A DNA stretch of 64,000 nucleotides from Flavobacteriaceae bacterium (GTDB taxonomy: Bacteria; Bacteroidota; Bacteroidia; Flavobacteriales; Flavobacteriaceae), in assembly GCA_947451525.1 (NCBI GenBank), contig CANFZM010000007.1, forward strand, positions 59,452 through 123,451, in the 5' to 3' direction. The notes below the pieces were generated by a model that had not been told where the DNA came from, did not search any database, and saw only the letters and a program-made list of their open reading frames with translations. The position numbers were made by a program, and so were the translations under genes. Shown here piece after piece: positions 8,326-16,322 of the stretch (within the stretch, counting starts at the first letter, position 1; the number at the start of each line of letters is the position of its first letter).

Positions 8326-10794
8326 ATGATTCGCATAAATTCTTTTCTTTATTTAATACTAATTTTATTTTCATTCCAAATAATTGTTGCTCAAAAAAGT
8401 AGCATAATAGGAGTTGTTTTAGATAGTCAAAATTTGCAACCAATAGAATATGCAAGTATTGCCTTATTGAATCCTATGGATAATTCGGTAATTGCAGGGG
8501 AAATTGCAAGTAAAAATGGTTCTTTTTTAATTTCAAATGTCTTGCCTGGAAATTATAAAATCAAAATTTACTTTGTTGGTTATTCCAATAGATTTATGGA
8601 TGCTATCGTTTCTCCAAATCAAGTTTTGAATTTAGATACCATCCAATTAAAACTAAGTAGTAAAGTTTTGGAAGACGTTGCTATTAAAGGCTCTAAATCC
8701 AATTCCTATAATAAAATAGACAAACAACAATACAAATCCGATCAATTTGCTACAGCAAAAGGAGGAACCGCAATAGATATAATTAAAAATTTACCATCTG
8801 TTACAGTTAATGGTCAAGGGGATATTAGCCTAAGAGGTTCTAATGGATTTATGGTTTTAATAGATGGAAAACCTGTTTTAACGGATGCCCAAACCGTATT
8901 GAGTCAATTGCCTTCTAATACCATTGAAAACATTGAATTAATAACTGCTCCCTCTGCCAAATACGATCCCGATGGTAAAGGAGGGATAATAAATATTGTT
9001 ACTAAAAAGGGAACGACCAACGGAGTAGCCCTGACTACCAATTTATCAGGTGGCTTGCCAAGTACTGGAGATTATAATAATCTGGAAAAACCAAAACGTT
9101 TTGGAGGCGACTTAACTTTTAATTATAAAAAAAATAAATTTGATATTACAGTAAGCGCAAATTATCTTCGAAACGATGTTAATGGTTATCGAGAAGGGGA
9201 TGTGTTCACTAAAAATTTCGCCAATAATACCATTACGAGATTTCCATCCAATGGCGAACGAAGTTTTGATAAATACAATTACGGAACCAAAACAGCAATT
9301 TTGTATGCTGCAAATAAAAACGATGCGTTTAGTTTTGGATTTTATATTGGAAAAAAATTCCAAGCCCGACGTGCTGATTTGGTTTATAACAATACCACTT
9401 CCGATTTATCTACAGATGCATTAATAAGTCAAAACACTTATTTCAATTCTAATTTACAAACTAAAGAAGGAACTTTCACTTTATCTAATTTTGATTACAC
9501 CCATACTTTTGCCAATAAATCCAATTTGATTACTTCACTTTTATATGAAAATGCCAATTTATACGGAAATACAATTAACAACAATTTAGATTTACCTACA
9601 AAATCTATTGTATTGCAACAAGTTAGTAATCCGTATAGTAACCCAATTAATGGACTTCGTTTTAAATTAGATTATTCGATTGCCATTGGTTCTGGAAAAT
9701 TAGAAAGTGGTTATCAATATCGTTTTGATAAACAAAATGGGAATTTTGATTATATTGTTTTTCCATTAACCGCCCAGCCCGATACTGCTAGTTTTAGAGG
9801 AACGGCTAAATCCATAAATCATATTAATGGAGTGTATTCGCAATATAGCGGTAAAGCCAACAAATTAACTTATGTGGCTGGATTGCGCTATGAATATTCG
9901 GCACGAGAGGTTGTATTGTCAACAGATAGTAATACCCATGTATTGAATTTAAGTAATTTATTTCCTTCATCTAATTTGCTTTATACCTTTAATAATTCTT
10001 GGAATGTAAAATTAGGTTATAGTAAAAGAGTGCAACGCAACAATAATTTTGAGTTAAACCCAATTCCAGAACGAGAACATTCGGAAACATTAGAACAAGG
10101 CGATCCAGATTTATTGCCACAATTTGTAGATTTAGTCGAATTAGGAATGAACCACACTTTCAAAAAAGGAAATGTCTTTACCACTTTATATTATCAGAAT
10201 ATTAAAAACCCAATTCAAAGGGTTAACAGCGTTTATGCCGATACCATTTTGAATAGAGTTTTCACTAATGCCGATAGAGCACGACTTTATGGAATCGAAT
10301 TTGGATCCAATGTAAAACCTGTAAAATGGCTATCGCTTTATGCAGGCGGAAACATTTACAATTATAAAATTACAGGAAATTTGAATGTTTTAGGAAAAAC
10401 ATCCACTATAGATAATTCGAATTGGGTTTATAATTTGAATGCCAATAGTACCTTTATTTTACATCAAAATTGGAGCCTAACTGCCAATGTAAATTATACT
10501 TCGGCTAAGCCAACACCCCAAGGAGAAGATTCCCGATTTTTATCTCCTAATTTATTTCTGAAAAAAACCATATTAAAAGGAAATGGAACTCTAGGGATGC
10601 AATGGCAAAATATCAATTTTGGACACATGGGTTCGAACCAACAACGCATTACCACCTTTGGTGCTGATTTTTATACCACCACTAATTATATCTACGAGAC
10701 CAATGTTTTGCTTGTTAATTTTAGTTATAATTTTAATAAACTTAGCAGTAAAAGCAAATTGCCTACCAGTGAAATCGGAGAAAAAGAATTTTAG
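8326..10794 (+). CDS. TonB-dependent outer-membrane receptor (non-SusC type)
   Basis: The 822-residue protein has a signal peptide (1-22, ending IVAQ), a carboxypeptidase-regulatory-like domain (about 25-105, IIGVVLDSQNLQPIEYAS), a TonB plug (about 130-230, with SLRGSNGFMVLIDGKP and DPDGKGGIINIVTKKG) and a C-terminal beta-barrel of the outer-membrane-barrel family 3 type. It would import a ligand across the outer membrane using TonB energy. It is shorter than SusC proteins (~1000 residues), is not paired with a SusD, and sits between two PL28-like lyases with 8 and 18 base gaps. Importing lyase products is therefore the simplest role, but a metal or other cofactor cannot be excluded. No DNA-level regulation was seen. 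Confidence 0.85.
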   Translation: MIRINSFLYLILILFSFQIIVAQKSSIIGVVLDSQNLQPIEYASIALLNPMDNSVIAGEIASKNGSFLISNVLPGNYKIKIYFVGYSNRFMDAIVSPNQVLNLDTIQLKLSSKVLEDVAIKGSKSNSYNKIDKQQYKSDQFATAKGGTAIDIIKNLPSVTVNGQGDISLRGSNGFMVLIDGKPVLTDAQTVLSQLPSNTIENIELITAPSAKYDPDGKGGIINIVTKKGTTNGVALTTNLSGGLPSTGDYNNLEKPKRFGGDLTFNYKKNKFDITVSANYLRNDVNGYREGDVFTKNFANNTITRFPSNGERSFDKYNYGTKTAILYAANKNDAFSFGFYIGKKFQARRADLVYNNTTSDLSTDALISQNTYFNSNLQTKEGTFTLSNFDYTHTFANKSNLITSLLYENANLYGNTINNNLDLPTKSIVLQQVSNPYSNPINGLRFKLDYSIAIGSGKLESGYQYRFDKQNGNFDYIVFPLTAQPDTASFRGTAKSINHINGVYSQYSGKANKLTYVAGLRYEYSAREVVLSTDSNTHVLNLSNLFPSSNLLYTFNNSWNVKLGYSKRVQRNNNFELNPIPEREHSETLEQGDPDLLPQFVDLVELGMNHTFKKGNVFTTLYYQNIKNPIQRVNSVYADTILNRVFTNADRARLYGIEFGSNVKPVKWLSLYAGGNIYNYKITGNLNVLGKTSTIDNSNWVYNLNANSTFILHQNWSLTANVNYTSAKPTPQGEDSRFLSPNLFLKKTILKGNGTLGMQWQNINFGHMGSNQQRITTFGADFYTTTNYIYETNVLLVNFSYNFNKLSSKSKLPTSEIGEKEF

Positions 10795-10812
10795 TTTTAT
10801 TTGAAATTAATT

Positions 10813-11919
10813 ATGAATGAAAAATCGCCAAATAAAAGAGTTAATGTAATAGCAATATTTTCATTATTGCTGATTCAATCTTTAGCCTATTCGCAGGTAA
10901 CTTTAAATGCCAATGGACCAGGAAATACCTACGAATTAATTACTAGTGTTTTTGCGCCAGGAAACGGAACTGGTACTGTAGAAGCACCTGACGAAGCACC
11001 CGATGGATCCCACCAAGCATTTGGAAGACATATTGCTGAAGTATTTGATACCGATTTGAATAAATATGTATTCGAATTTTATTCGCATTCTGCTCTGGAT
11101 AATGATGTTGCTACTTTGGCTACCGATAGGCAACGTGTTGAAATAAAAACATATGCCGCATCACCTGCCAATTTAATAGGAACTACCGCTGAAAATATAA
11201 TTTATAAATGGAGTTTTAAACTACCAGTTGGCTTCCAGCCATCTACTAATTTTACGCATATACATCAAATAAAAGCAGTAAATGGTGATGATAGTAGTCC
11301 ATTGTTTACATTAACTCCGCGTATCGGCACACCAAATAAATTGGAATTAATTTATGTTGCCAATGCAGCAACTAGTTCGGTTAAATTAAATATTATTGAT
11401 TTAGTTCCCTTAGAAGGAAATTGGATAGATGCAGAAGAGAAAATTAATGTAGGAAGTTCAGGAACGTATTCCATAACACTTAAAAAGCACAGTGACGGAA
11501 GTGTTTTAATGTCTTACAGTAATGCCAATATTGCGACTATCCGCCCAGATAATACATTTATTCGCCCTAAATGGGGAATTTATCGCAGTTTAATTGATGT
11601 TGCCAATTTACGAGATGAAGCAGTACGTTTTTCCGATTTTAGTATTCAAGAAGTGGCTAGTTTAGCAATAGATTCTAATTCTATTGAAAAGGAATCTCTT
11701 TTTATACCCAATCCTGTTTTGGATAAAATGTATATTTCGGAAACCATTTTACAAAATTACGATACCATCCGCATCTTAGATTTAACTGGTAAAACAGTCA
11801 TAAATCAAGATTTACTATATAATTTTATAGAGGTTTCCTCTTTAAAAACAGGAATGTATTTTGCTGCTTTTAGTAAGGAAGGAAAACCAATTAGTTATGT
11901 TAAAATCATAAAAAAATAA
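10813..11919 (+). CDS. PL28-type polysaccharide lyase with T9SS sorting domain
   Basis: A 368-residue paralogue of the protein at 7529-8317. I use the ATG at 10813 (MNEKSPNKRV) rather than an in-frame TTG at 10801. The signal peptide ends near LAYSQ, the jelly-roll lyase domain spans about residues 30-280 (GPGNTYELITSVFAPG, DRQRVEIKTY, FTHIHQIKAVNG, RPKWGIYRSL) and the last ~70 residues are a Por/T9SS sorting domain (FIPNPVLDKMYIS ... GMYFAAFSKEGKP). It should therefore act outside the cell or on its surface, making the first cuts in the polymer. Compared with the short form it carries an insert near DEAPDGSHQAFGRH. The known PL28 ulvan lyase of Nonlabens also exists in a longer T9SS-type form (recalled). 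It is 18 bases after the receptor and 6 bases before the esterase gene. Confidence 0.78.
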   Translation: MNEKSPNKRVNVIAIFSLLLIQSLAYSQVTLNANGPGNTYELITSVFAPGNGTGTVEAPDEAPDGSHQAFGRHIAEVFDTDLNKYVFEFYSHSALDNDVATLATDRQRVEIKTYAASPANLIGTTAENIIYKWSFKLPVGFQPSTNFTHIHQIKAVNGDDSSPLFTLTPRIGTPNKLELIYVANAATSSVKLNIIDLVPLEGNWIDAEEKINVGSSGTYSITLKKHSDGSVLMSYSNANIATIRPDNTFIRPKWGIYRSLIDVANLRDEAVRFSDFSIQEVASLAIDSNSIEKESLFIPNPVLDKMYISETILQNYDTIRILDLTGKTVINQDLLYNFIEVSSLKTGMYFAAFSKEGKPISYVKIIKK

Positions 11920-11925
11920 ATTCGG

Positions 11926-13338
11926 ATGAAAAAAATATTCTTCGCGTTTGTAGTGTTAGCATTAATTAGCAATCAAAATAGTTTTGCTAAAATAAAACTA
12001 CCGGGTATTATTGGATCTAATATGGTGCTCCAACGCAATACTGCTGTTAAATTATGGGGTTGGGCAACACCAGGAGAAAAGATTACTATTACAACCAGTT
12101 GGGTTTCCAAAACAATAAAAATCATAACTCCTGAAAATGGGCGTTGGGAAGTTTCTCTAAACACTACTTTAAGTAAAGAACCGCAAAGTATTCAACTGAA
12201 AAGTAAGGAATCTAAAATAAACTTAGATAATATTTTATTTGGCGAAGTTTGGCTGTGTTCTGGTCAATCCAATATGCGAATGCCTTTAAAAGGATACACA
12301 GGCCAGCCAACATTTGACGGAAATTTAGAGATTGCCACTTCAAAAAACGATAACTTACGATTGTTTTCTATTATGGAAAATGGTTCTCCAATGCCTTTGG
12401 ACACGGTTAGTAATTATAAAAAATGGGATAGTGCCAATCCAGAATCGGTGAAAGACTTTAGCGCTATTGCCTATTTTTATGGAAAAAAACTTCAAGAAAT
12501 TTTAGACGTTCCGGTAGGATTAATAATGACCTCTTGGGGAGGAACCCGAATTCAACCTTGGATGAGTAAAGAGGCCATAACTCCTTATTTGGATATAAAT
12601 AAAGTAAAAAAAGATACCACCGAAAAGTACAAGAGAATTCCTTCGGCTATTTATAATGCTATGATACATCCGATAACTTCCTACACTATTAAAGGTGCAA
12701 TTTGGTACCAAGGCGAAACAAATCGCGACGAACCAAAAGTGTACCAACAGTTATTTCCTGAAATGGTGAAAGATTGGCGTAAGCAATGGGATATAGGGGA
12801 TTTCCCTTTTTATTATGTTCAGATAGCACCCAATAAATACATCGACAAAACCAATTCGCAATACCTCAGGGAAGTGCAACTCAAAGCATTGGATTTAATT
12901 CCGAATTCGGGTATGGCAGTTCTTTCGGATATTGGTTCGGATGTTACCATACATCCACCCAGAAAAAAAGAAGTTGCCGAACGATTGCTTTTTAATGCCT
13001 TAAATAAAACTTACGGCATGAAAGATGTGGATTTTTTAGGACCCGTTTATAAATCCATGACAGAAAAAGATGGTGCTTTACTTTTAAGTTTTGACAGGGC
13101 CGAAACTGGTTTATTTTCTCCTGAAGCAGAATTAAGTTATTTTGAAATAGCAGGGGAGGACAAAGTATTTTATCCTGCCAAAGCAGAAATTATTGCTCAT
13201 AAACAACTTAAAGTTTCTAGTTTGGAAGTTAAAGTCCCAGTGGCGGTTCGTTACGGTTGGAGCAATTGGTTTGTAGGAAAATTATACGATACTAATATGC
13301 TTCCTGCTTCTTCTTTTAGAACAGATAGTTGGGAATAA
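11926..13338 (+). CDS. sialate O-acetylesterase-family (SASA) carbohydrate esterase
   Basis: The 470-residue protein has a signal peptide (1-21, ending SFAK), a small N-terminal beta domain (LPGIIGSNMVLQR) and an SGNH-type SASA domain with nucleophile Ser115 in CSGQSNM, the block AIWYQGETN, and a C-terminal DVTIHPPRKKEVAERL block with the probable catalytic His. Enzymes of this group remove acetyl groups from sialic acids but also from plant and algal polysaccharides; in PULs the latter is usual. It is the last gene of the plus-strand cluster and is followed by a strong hairpin. With the esterase at 6605 it gives the cluster two deacylases, so the target polysaccharide is likely acylated (inference). 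Confidence 0.85.
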   Translation: MKKIFFAFVVLALISNQNSFAKIKLPGIIGSNMVLQRNTAVKLWGWATPGEKITITTSWVSKTIKIITPENGRWEVSLNTTLSKEPQSIQLKSKESKINLDNILFGEVWLCSGQSNMRMPLKGYTGQPTFDGNLEIATSKNDNLRLFSIMENGSPMPLDTVSNYKKWDSANPESVKDFSAIAYFYGKKLQEILDVPVGLIMTSWGGTRIQPWMSKEAITPYLDINKVKKDTTEKYKRIPSAIYNAMIHPITSYTIKGAIWYQGETNRDEPKVYQQLFPEMVKDWRKQWDIGDFPFYYVQIAPNKYIDKTNSQYLREVQLKALDLIPNSGMAVLSDIGSDVTIHPPRKKEVAERLLFNALNKTYGMKDVDFLGPVYKSMTEKDGALLLSFDRAETGLFSPEAELSYFEIAGEDKVFYPAKAEIIAHKQLKVSSLEVKVPVAVRYGWSNWFVGKLYDTNMLPASSFRTDSWE

Positions 13339-13358
13339 CAAAGAAACTATTTTATACC

Positions 13359-13390
13359 AAAACACCCACGAATTTATTGTGGGTGTTTTT
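13359..13390. terminator. bidirectional terminator between convergent clusters
   Basis: A stem of 11 bp (AAAACACCCAC at 13359-13369 with its complement at 13379-13389) with a 9-base loop, A-rich on one side and T-rich on the other. It lies between the plus-strand esterase (stop at 13338) and the minus-strand DUF4861 gene (stop at 13421), and can end both transcripts. Confidence 0.85.
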
Positions 13391-13420
13391 GTGTGAAAAA
13401 GTTGTGTGTAGGTTGTAGTT

Positions 13421-14599
13421 TTATTCTTTAATCTTTACCGTCAGTGGATTGTTAATTTTAATAGCATAGTTACTTAAATAGTTTTCCCATGCTTCTTTTG
13501 TGGTGAATTCTCCTTGTTTTTTCCATCCAAAACCAGTGTAATAAACCACTTTATTGTTTTTTACCTTTAGTGATGCATATAAATTACATAATTCTTTTTT
13601 TGGATTCATGTATTTTTCAAATTGCAACATGGTTTTTTTAGGAAAAACAATCCCAGTTCCTAATTCCGAATCGTCAATAGGTTGCCAATAATCGATCCAA
13701 CCAGCGGTTAAATTTCCTTCGGTTTTCCCATCGTTATTATGTAAGGTAATTCCGGTTGAAAGTGCTTTGGTTCCAGTAACATCAATTTCAAATTTGGATA
13801 AGAAACTACCATAATCTAAACTAATATTTTTTACTTCGGTAATTTTATTTCCTGCAGCATCCCAATCGGCATAGGTTAAAACAAAACTAGTTCTAATAGG
13901 ACCTGTAGTTATGGTTTTCCAAGTAGTAAAATTTTTAGAAAAGTAATACGTAGAATCTACTTTTACGGCTACACCACCAATTCCGCGGCTGTCTCCAACG
14001 TGAAAATTATCCAATCCTTCACCAGTATCCTTGTGGTACGTTCCAGTTCCGTTAGTATATTTTTCGTACCATTTATTGATAACCGGATATTCTACTCTTT
14101 TCAACCAAGCGTCAATTCCGCTAGTTAATGTACCTCCTTTTACCTTGTCTTCTGCCATTTTTTGAGCAACAGGTCCATAGGTTCTAAAGGCAACTTTGTT
14201 GTTTTCCCAAGCATAATCGTCGGTTCTTTCTGGAACAAATCTAGAATAACAATAAGTAATAGGATCTTTAGTAGTAGCATCCGTATTTAATACTAATTCG
14301 TATTTATTAGTAGCAGAGGCCTTAATTTTTGGTTGAAAAAGTAGTATGTCGTTTATACCATCTCCGTTTTCATCTACACATTGGGAGATTAAAAACTCGG
14401 TACTTCCAACTTCTCTAATTCTAAAGTTTTCTAATACATCCGAAGATTCTAAATCCAATTTACTTTTATATAATTCTACTGTTTCAAATTCTCTATCCAT
14501 ATTTAATGGATTGGTAATTATAATAAATTTTGCCTCTTGAGAATACGAAAGTAATCCACAGGAAAATAGAAGAATTACTACTGTTTTTGTGATTTTCAT
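13421..14599 (-). CDS. secreted DUF4861-family protein
   Basis: I place the start at the ATG at 14599 (MKITKTVVILLFSCG), one base after the kduD stop; this gives a 392-residue protein with a clean signal peptide ending near SYSQE. An upstream ATG at 14611 is possible, while the longer frame from 14647 would overlap kduD for no reason. The protein matches what I know of DUF4861 (PF16153), a beta-rich family common in Bacteroidota PULs for uronate-containing glycans: internal blocks include VDENGDGINDILLFQP, ERTDDYAWENNKVAFR and SRGIGGVAVKVDSTYY. No activity is firmly known to me, and no catalytic residues can be named. Last gene of the kduI-kduD-DUF4861 unit. Confidence 0.8.
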   Translation of the reverse strand: MKITKTVVILLFSCGLLSYSQEAKFIIITNPLNMDREFETVELYKSKLDLESSDVLENFRIREVGSTEFLISQCVDENGDGINDILLFQPKIKASATNKYELVLNTDATTKDPITYCYSRFVPERTDDYAWENNKVAFRTYGPVAQKMAEDKVKGGTLTSGIDAWLKRVEYPVINKWYEKYTNGTGTYHKDTGEGLDNFHVGDSRGIGGVAVKVDSTYYFSKNFTTWKTITTGPIRTSFVLTYADWDAAGNKITEVKNISLDYGSFLSKFEIDVTGTKALSTGITLHNNDGKTEGNLTAGWIDYWQPIDDSELGTGIVFPKKTMLQFEKYMNPKKELCNLYASLKVKNNKVVYYTGFGWKKQGEFTTKEAWENYLSNYAIKINNPLTVKIKE

Positions 14600-14600
14600 A

Positions 14601-15395
14601 TTAAATTTCATTTGAAGGTTTTCCAATAGTTGCCAAAATTCCACCATCTACATATAAAATATGTCCGTTTACAAAATCACTTGCTTTAGAAGACAAAAAT
14701 ATTGCAGCACCGGATAAATCGTCTGGATTTCCCCATTTGGCAGCAGGGGTTCTGTTGATAATAAAATCGTTAAACGGATGCCCGTCAATTCGAATTGGAG
14801 CCGTTTGTTCGGTAGCAAAATAGCCAGGGCCAATTCCGTTTACTTGAACGTTGTGTTTTCCCCATTCGGTAGCCATGTTTTTGGTAAGCATTTTAAGGCC
14901 ACCTTTTGCAGCAGCATAAGCACCAACACTATTTCTTCCTAATTCGCTCATCATCGAGCAAATGTTGATTATTTTTCCTTCTTGTCGAGCAATCATTCCT
15001 TTGGCAACGTGCTTAGAAACAATAAAAGGACTCACTAAATCAATATCAATAACTTCTTTAAATTCGGAAACTTCCATTTCAATTAACGGAATTCTTTTAA
15101 TGATTCCTGCATTGTTAATTAGAATATCTATTGCGCCAACTTCGCTTTCAATTTTGGCAATTGCTGCAATTACTTCACTTTCATTAGCAACATTAAATTT
15201 ATATCCAAAAGCCTGAATTCCTTCTTTTTTAAATTCTAAAATGGACTCGTCAATTTTAGGTTGCGAAGAGTTTCCGTTTACGATAATTGTGGCTCCTGCA
15301 CGACCTAAACCTTTAGCCATTGCCATCCCTAAACCATGCGTGCTACCAGTAACGAGAGCAATTTTTCCAGTTAAATCAAATAATGAAATTCCCAT
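14601..15395 (-). CDS. kduD: KduD-type short-chain dehydrogenase
   Basis: A 264-residue cytoplasmic SDR with the NAD(P)-binding motif TGSTHGLGMAMAKG (residues 16-29), NNAG at 94-97, and catalytic Ser (CSMMSELGR, ~147-150), Tyr160 and Lys164 (YAAAKGG). KduD (2-dehydro-3-deoxy-D-gluconate 5-dehydrogenase) reduces 3-deoxy-D-glycero-2,5-hexodiulosonate, the KduI product, to 2-keto-3-deoxygluconate. The assignment rests on family resemblance (gluconate 5-dehydrogenase/KduD group) and on kduI lying 2 bases upstream. The product would feed the KdgK and Eda encoded at 54063-56227. A DEH reductase role (alginate pathway) is the main alternative, but the kduI partner argues against it. Confidence 0.88.
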   Translation of the reverse strand: MGISLFDLTGKIALVTGSTHGLGMAMAKGLGRAGATIIVNGNSSQPKIDESILEFKKEGIQAFGYKFNVANESEVIAAIAKIESEVGAIDILINNAGIIKRIPLIEMEVSEFKEVIDIDLVSPFIVSKHVAKGMIARQEGKIINICSMMSELGRNSVGAYAAAKGGLKMLTKNMATEWGKHNVQVNGIGPGYFATEQTAPIRIDGHPFNDFIINRTPAAKWGNPDDLSGAAIFLSSKASDFVNGHILYVDGGILATIGKPSNEI

Positions 15396-15397
15396 AG

Positions 15398-16237
15398 TTA
15401 TCTTAAATCGGTTATTTTACAAACATCCATATCGCCATAATCTAGATTTTCTCCTGCCATTCCCCAAATGAACGTATAATTGGAAGTTCCAGCACCAGAA
15501 TGTATCGACCATGGTGGCGAGATAACTGCTTGGTGGTTGTTCATCCAAATATGTCTTGTTTCTTGTGGTTGTCCCATAAAATGGCACACTGCTTGGTTTT
15601 CAGGAATGTCCAAATAAAAATAAACTTCCATTCTTCTATCGTGAACATGTGCTGGCATGGTATTCCAAACGCTTCCGGTTTTTAATTCGGTCATTCCCAT
15701 TTGCAATTGGCAAGTGGTTACAATACCGCCAATAATCATTTGGTTTACCGTTCGGTGGTTTGCTGTTTCCATTGCACCCAATTGTAATTTATTTGCTTGA
15801 GCAAGCCCTACTTTTTTATTAGGATAATTGGTATGTGCTGGAGCAGAATTCAAATAAAACATGGCAGGATTAGAAGCATCGGCACTATGAAAGACCACTT
15901 CTTTATTTCCACATCCTAGGTAAAGAGAATCTTTGAAACCCAATTCATAAGAAATTCCATCGGCAACTACAGTTCCTGTTCCGCCAACGTTTATTATTCC
16001 TAATTCTCTTCTTTCTAGAAAATAAGAAGATTTTAAGGGATCAATAGTTTCTAAAGTAAGTGGCTGTAAAGGCACTGCAGAACCAGCAATATAGCGATCA
16101 TAATGAGAATAGGTAAGATTTACTTTTCCTATTTCCATTAAATTATCAATTAAAAATTCGGCTCTTAATTGTTCGGTATCGTATTGTTTTACGGCTTGCG
16201 GACTAGAAGCATATCGTGTTTGGTAGGATGCAGACAT
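15398..16237 (-). CDS. kduI: 5-keto-4-deoxyuronate isomerase
   Basis: A 279-residue cupin-fold, zinc-dependent cytoplasmic isomerase. It converts 4-deoxy-L-threo-5-hexosulose uronate, which forms spontaneously from the unsaturated uronate released by lyases and GH88, into 3-deoxy-D-glycero-2,5-hexodiulosonate for KduD. Length equals the family norm (~278). The metal ligands are all visible: His197 and His199 (MPAHVHDRR), Glu204 (MEVYFYLD) and His246 (PPWSIHSGAG). The ATG at 16237 (MSASYQTRYA) is clear. It lies 85 bases after susD, with a hairpin between, and overlaps neither neighbour. Its presence shows that the PUL yields 4,5-unsaturated uronates. Confidence 0.95.
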   Translation of the reverse strand: MSASYQTRYASSPQAVKQYDTEQLRAEFLIDNLMEIGKVNLTYSHYDRYIAGSAVPLQPLTLETIDPLKSSYFLERRELGIINVGGTGTVVADGISYELGFKDSLYLGCGNKEVVFHSADASNPAMFYLNSAPAHTNYPNKKVGLAQANKLQLGAMETANHRTVNQMIIGGIVTTCQLQMGMTELKTGSVWNTMPAHVHDRRMEVYFYLDIPENQAVCHFMGQPQETRHIWMNNHQAVISPPWSIHSGAGTSNYTFIWGMAGENLDYGDMDVCKITDLR

Positions 16238-16280
16238 TATTAGTGTTTTATATTATTTTTTTTGTTTTCTACTTTTAAAA

Positions 16281-16311
16281 AAAACAGTGTATAAAAATTA
16301 TACACTGTTTT
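16281..16311. terminator. strong hairpin between susD and kduI
   Basis: A perfect 14-bp inverted repeat (16281-16294 with 16298-16311) with a 3-base loop, A-rich on the left and T-rich on the right, so it reads as a terminator for transcripts in either direction. It lies 11 bases after the susD stop codon. It would end or reduce susC-susD transcription before kduI. Confidence 0.85.
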
Positions 16312-16322
16312 TAATTTATTTA

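Noticed and set aside
10801..10812. TTG start for the T9SS PL28-type gene
   Set aside because: An in-frame ATG at 10813 gives a normal signal peptide, and the four extra residues add nothing recognisable.
14600..14647. Upstream start for the DUF4861 gene
   Set aside because: It would add residues overlapping the kduD coding end and ahead of the signal peptide; the ATG at 14599 starts one base after the kduD stop.
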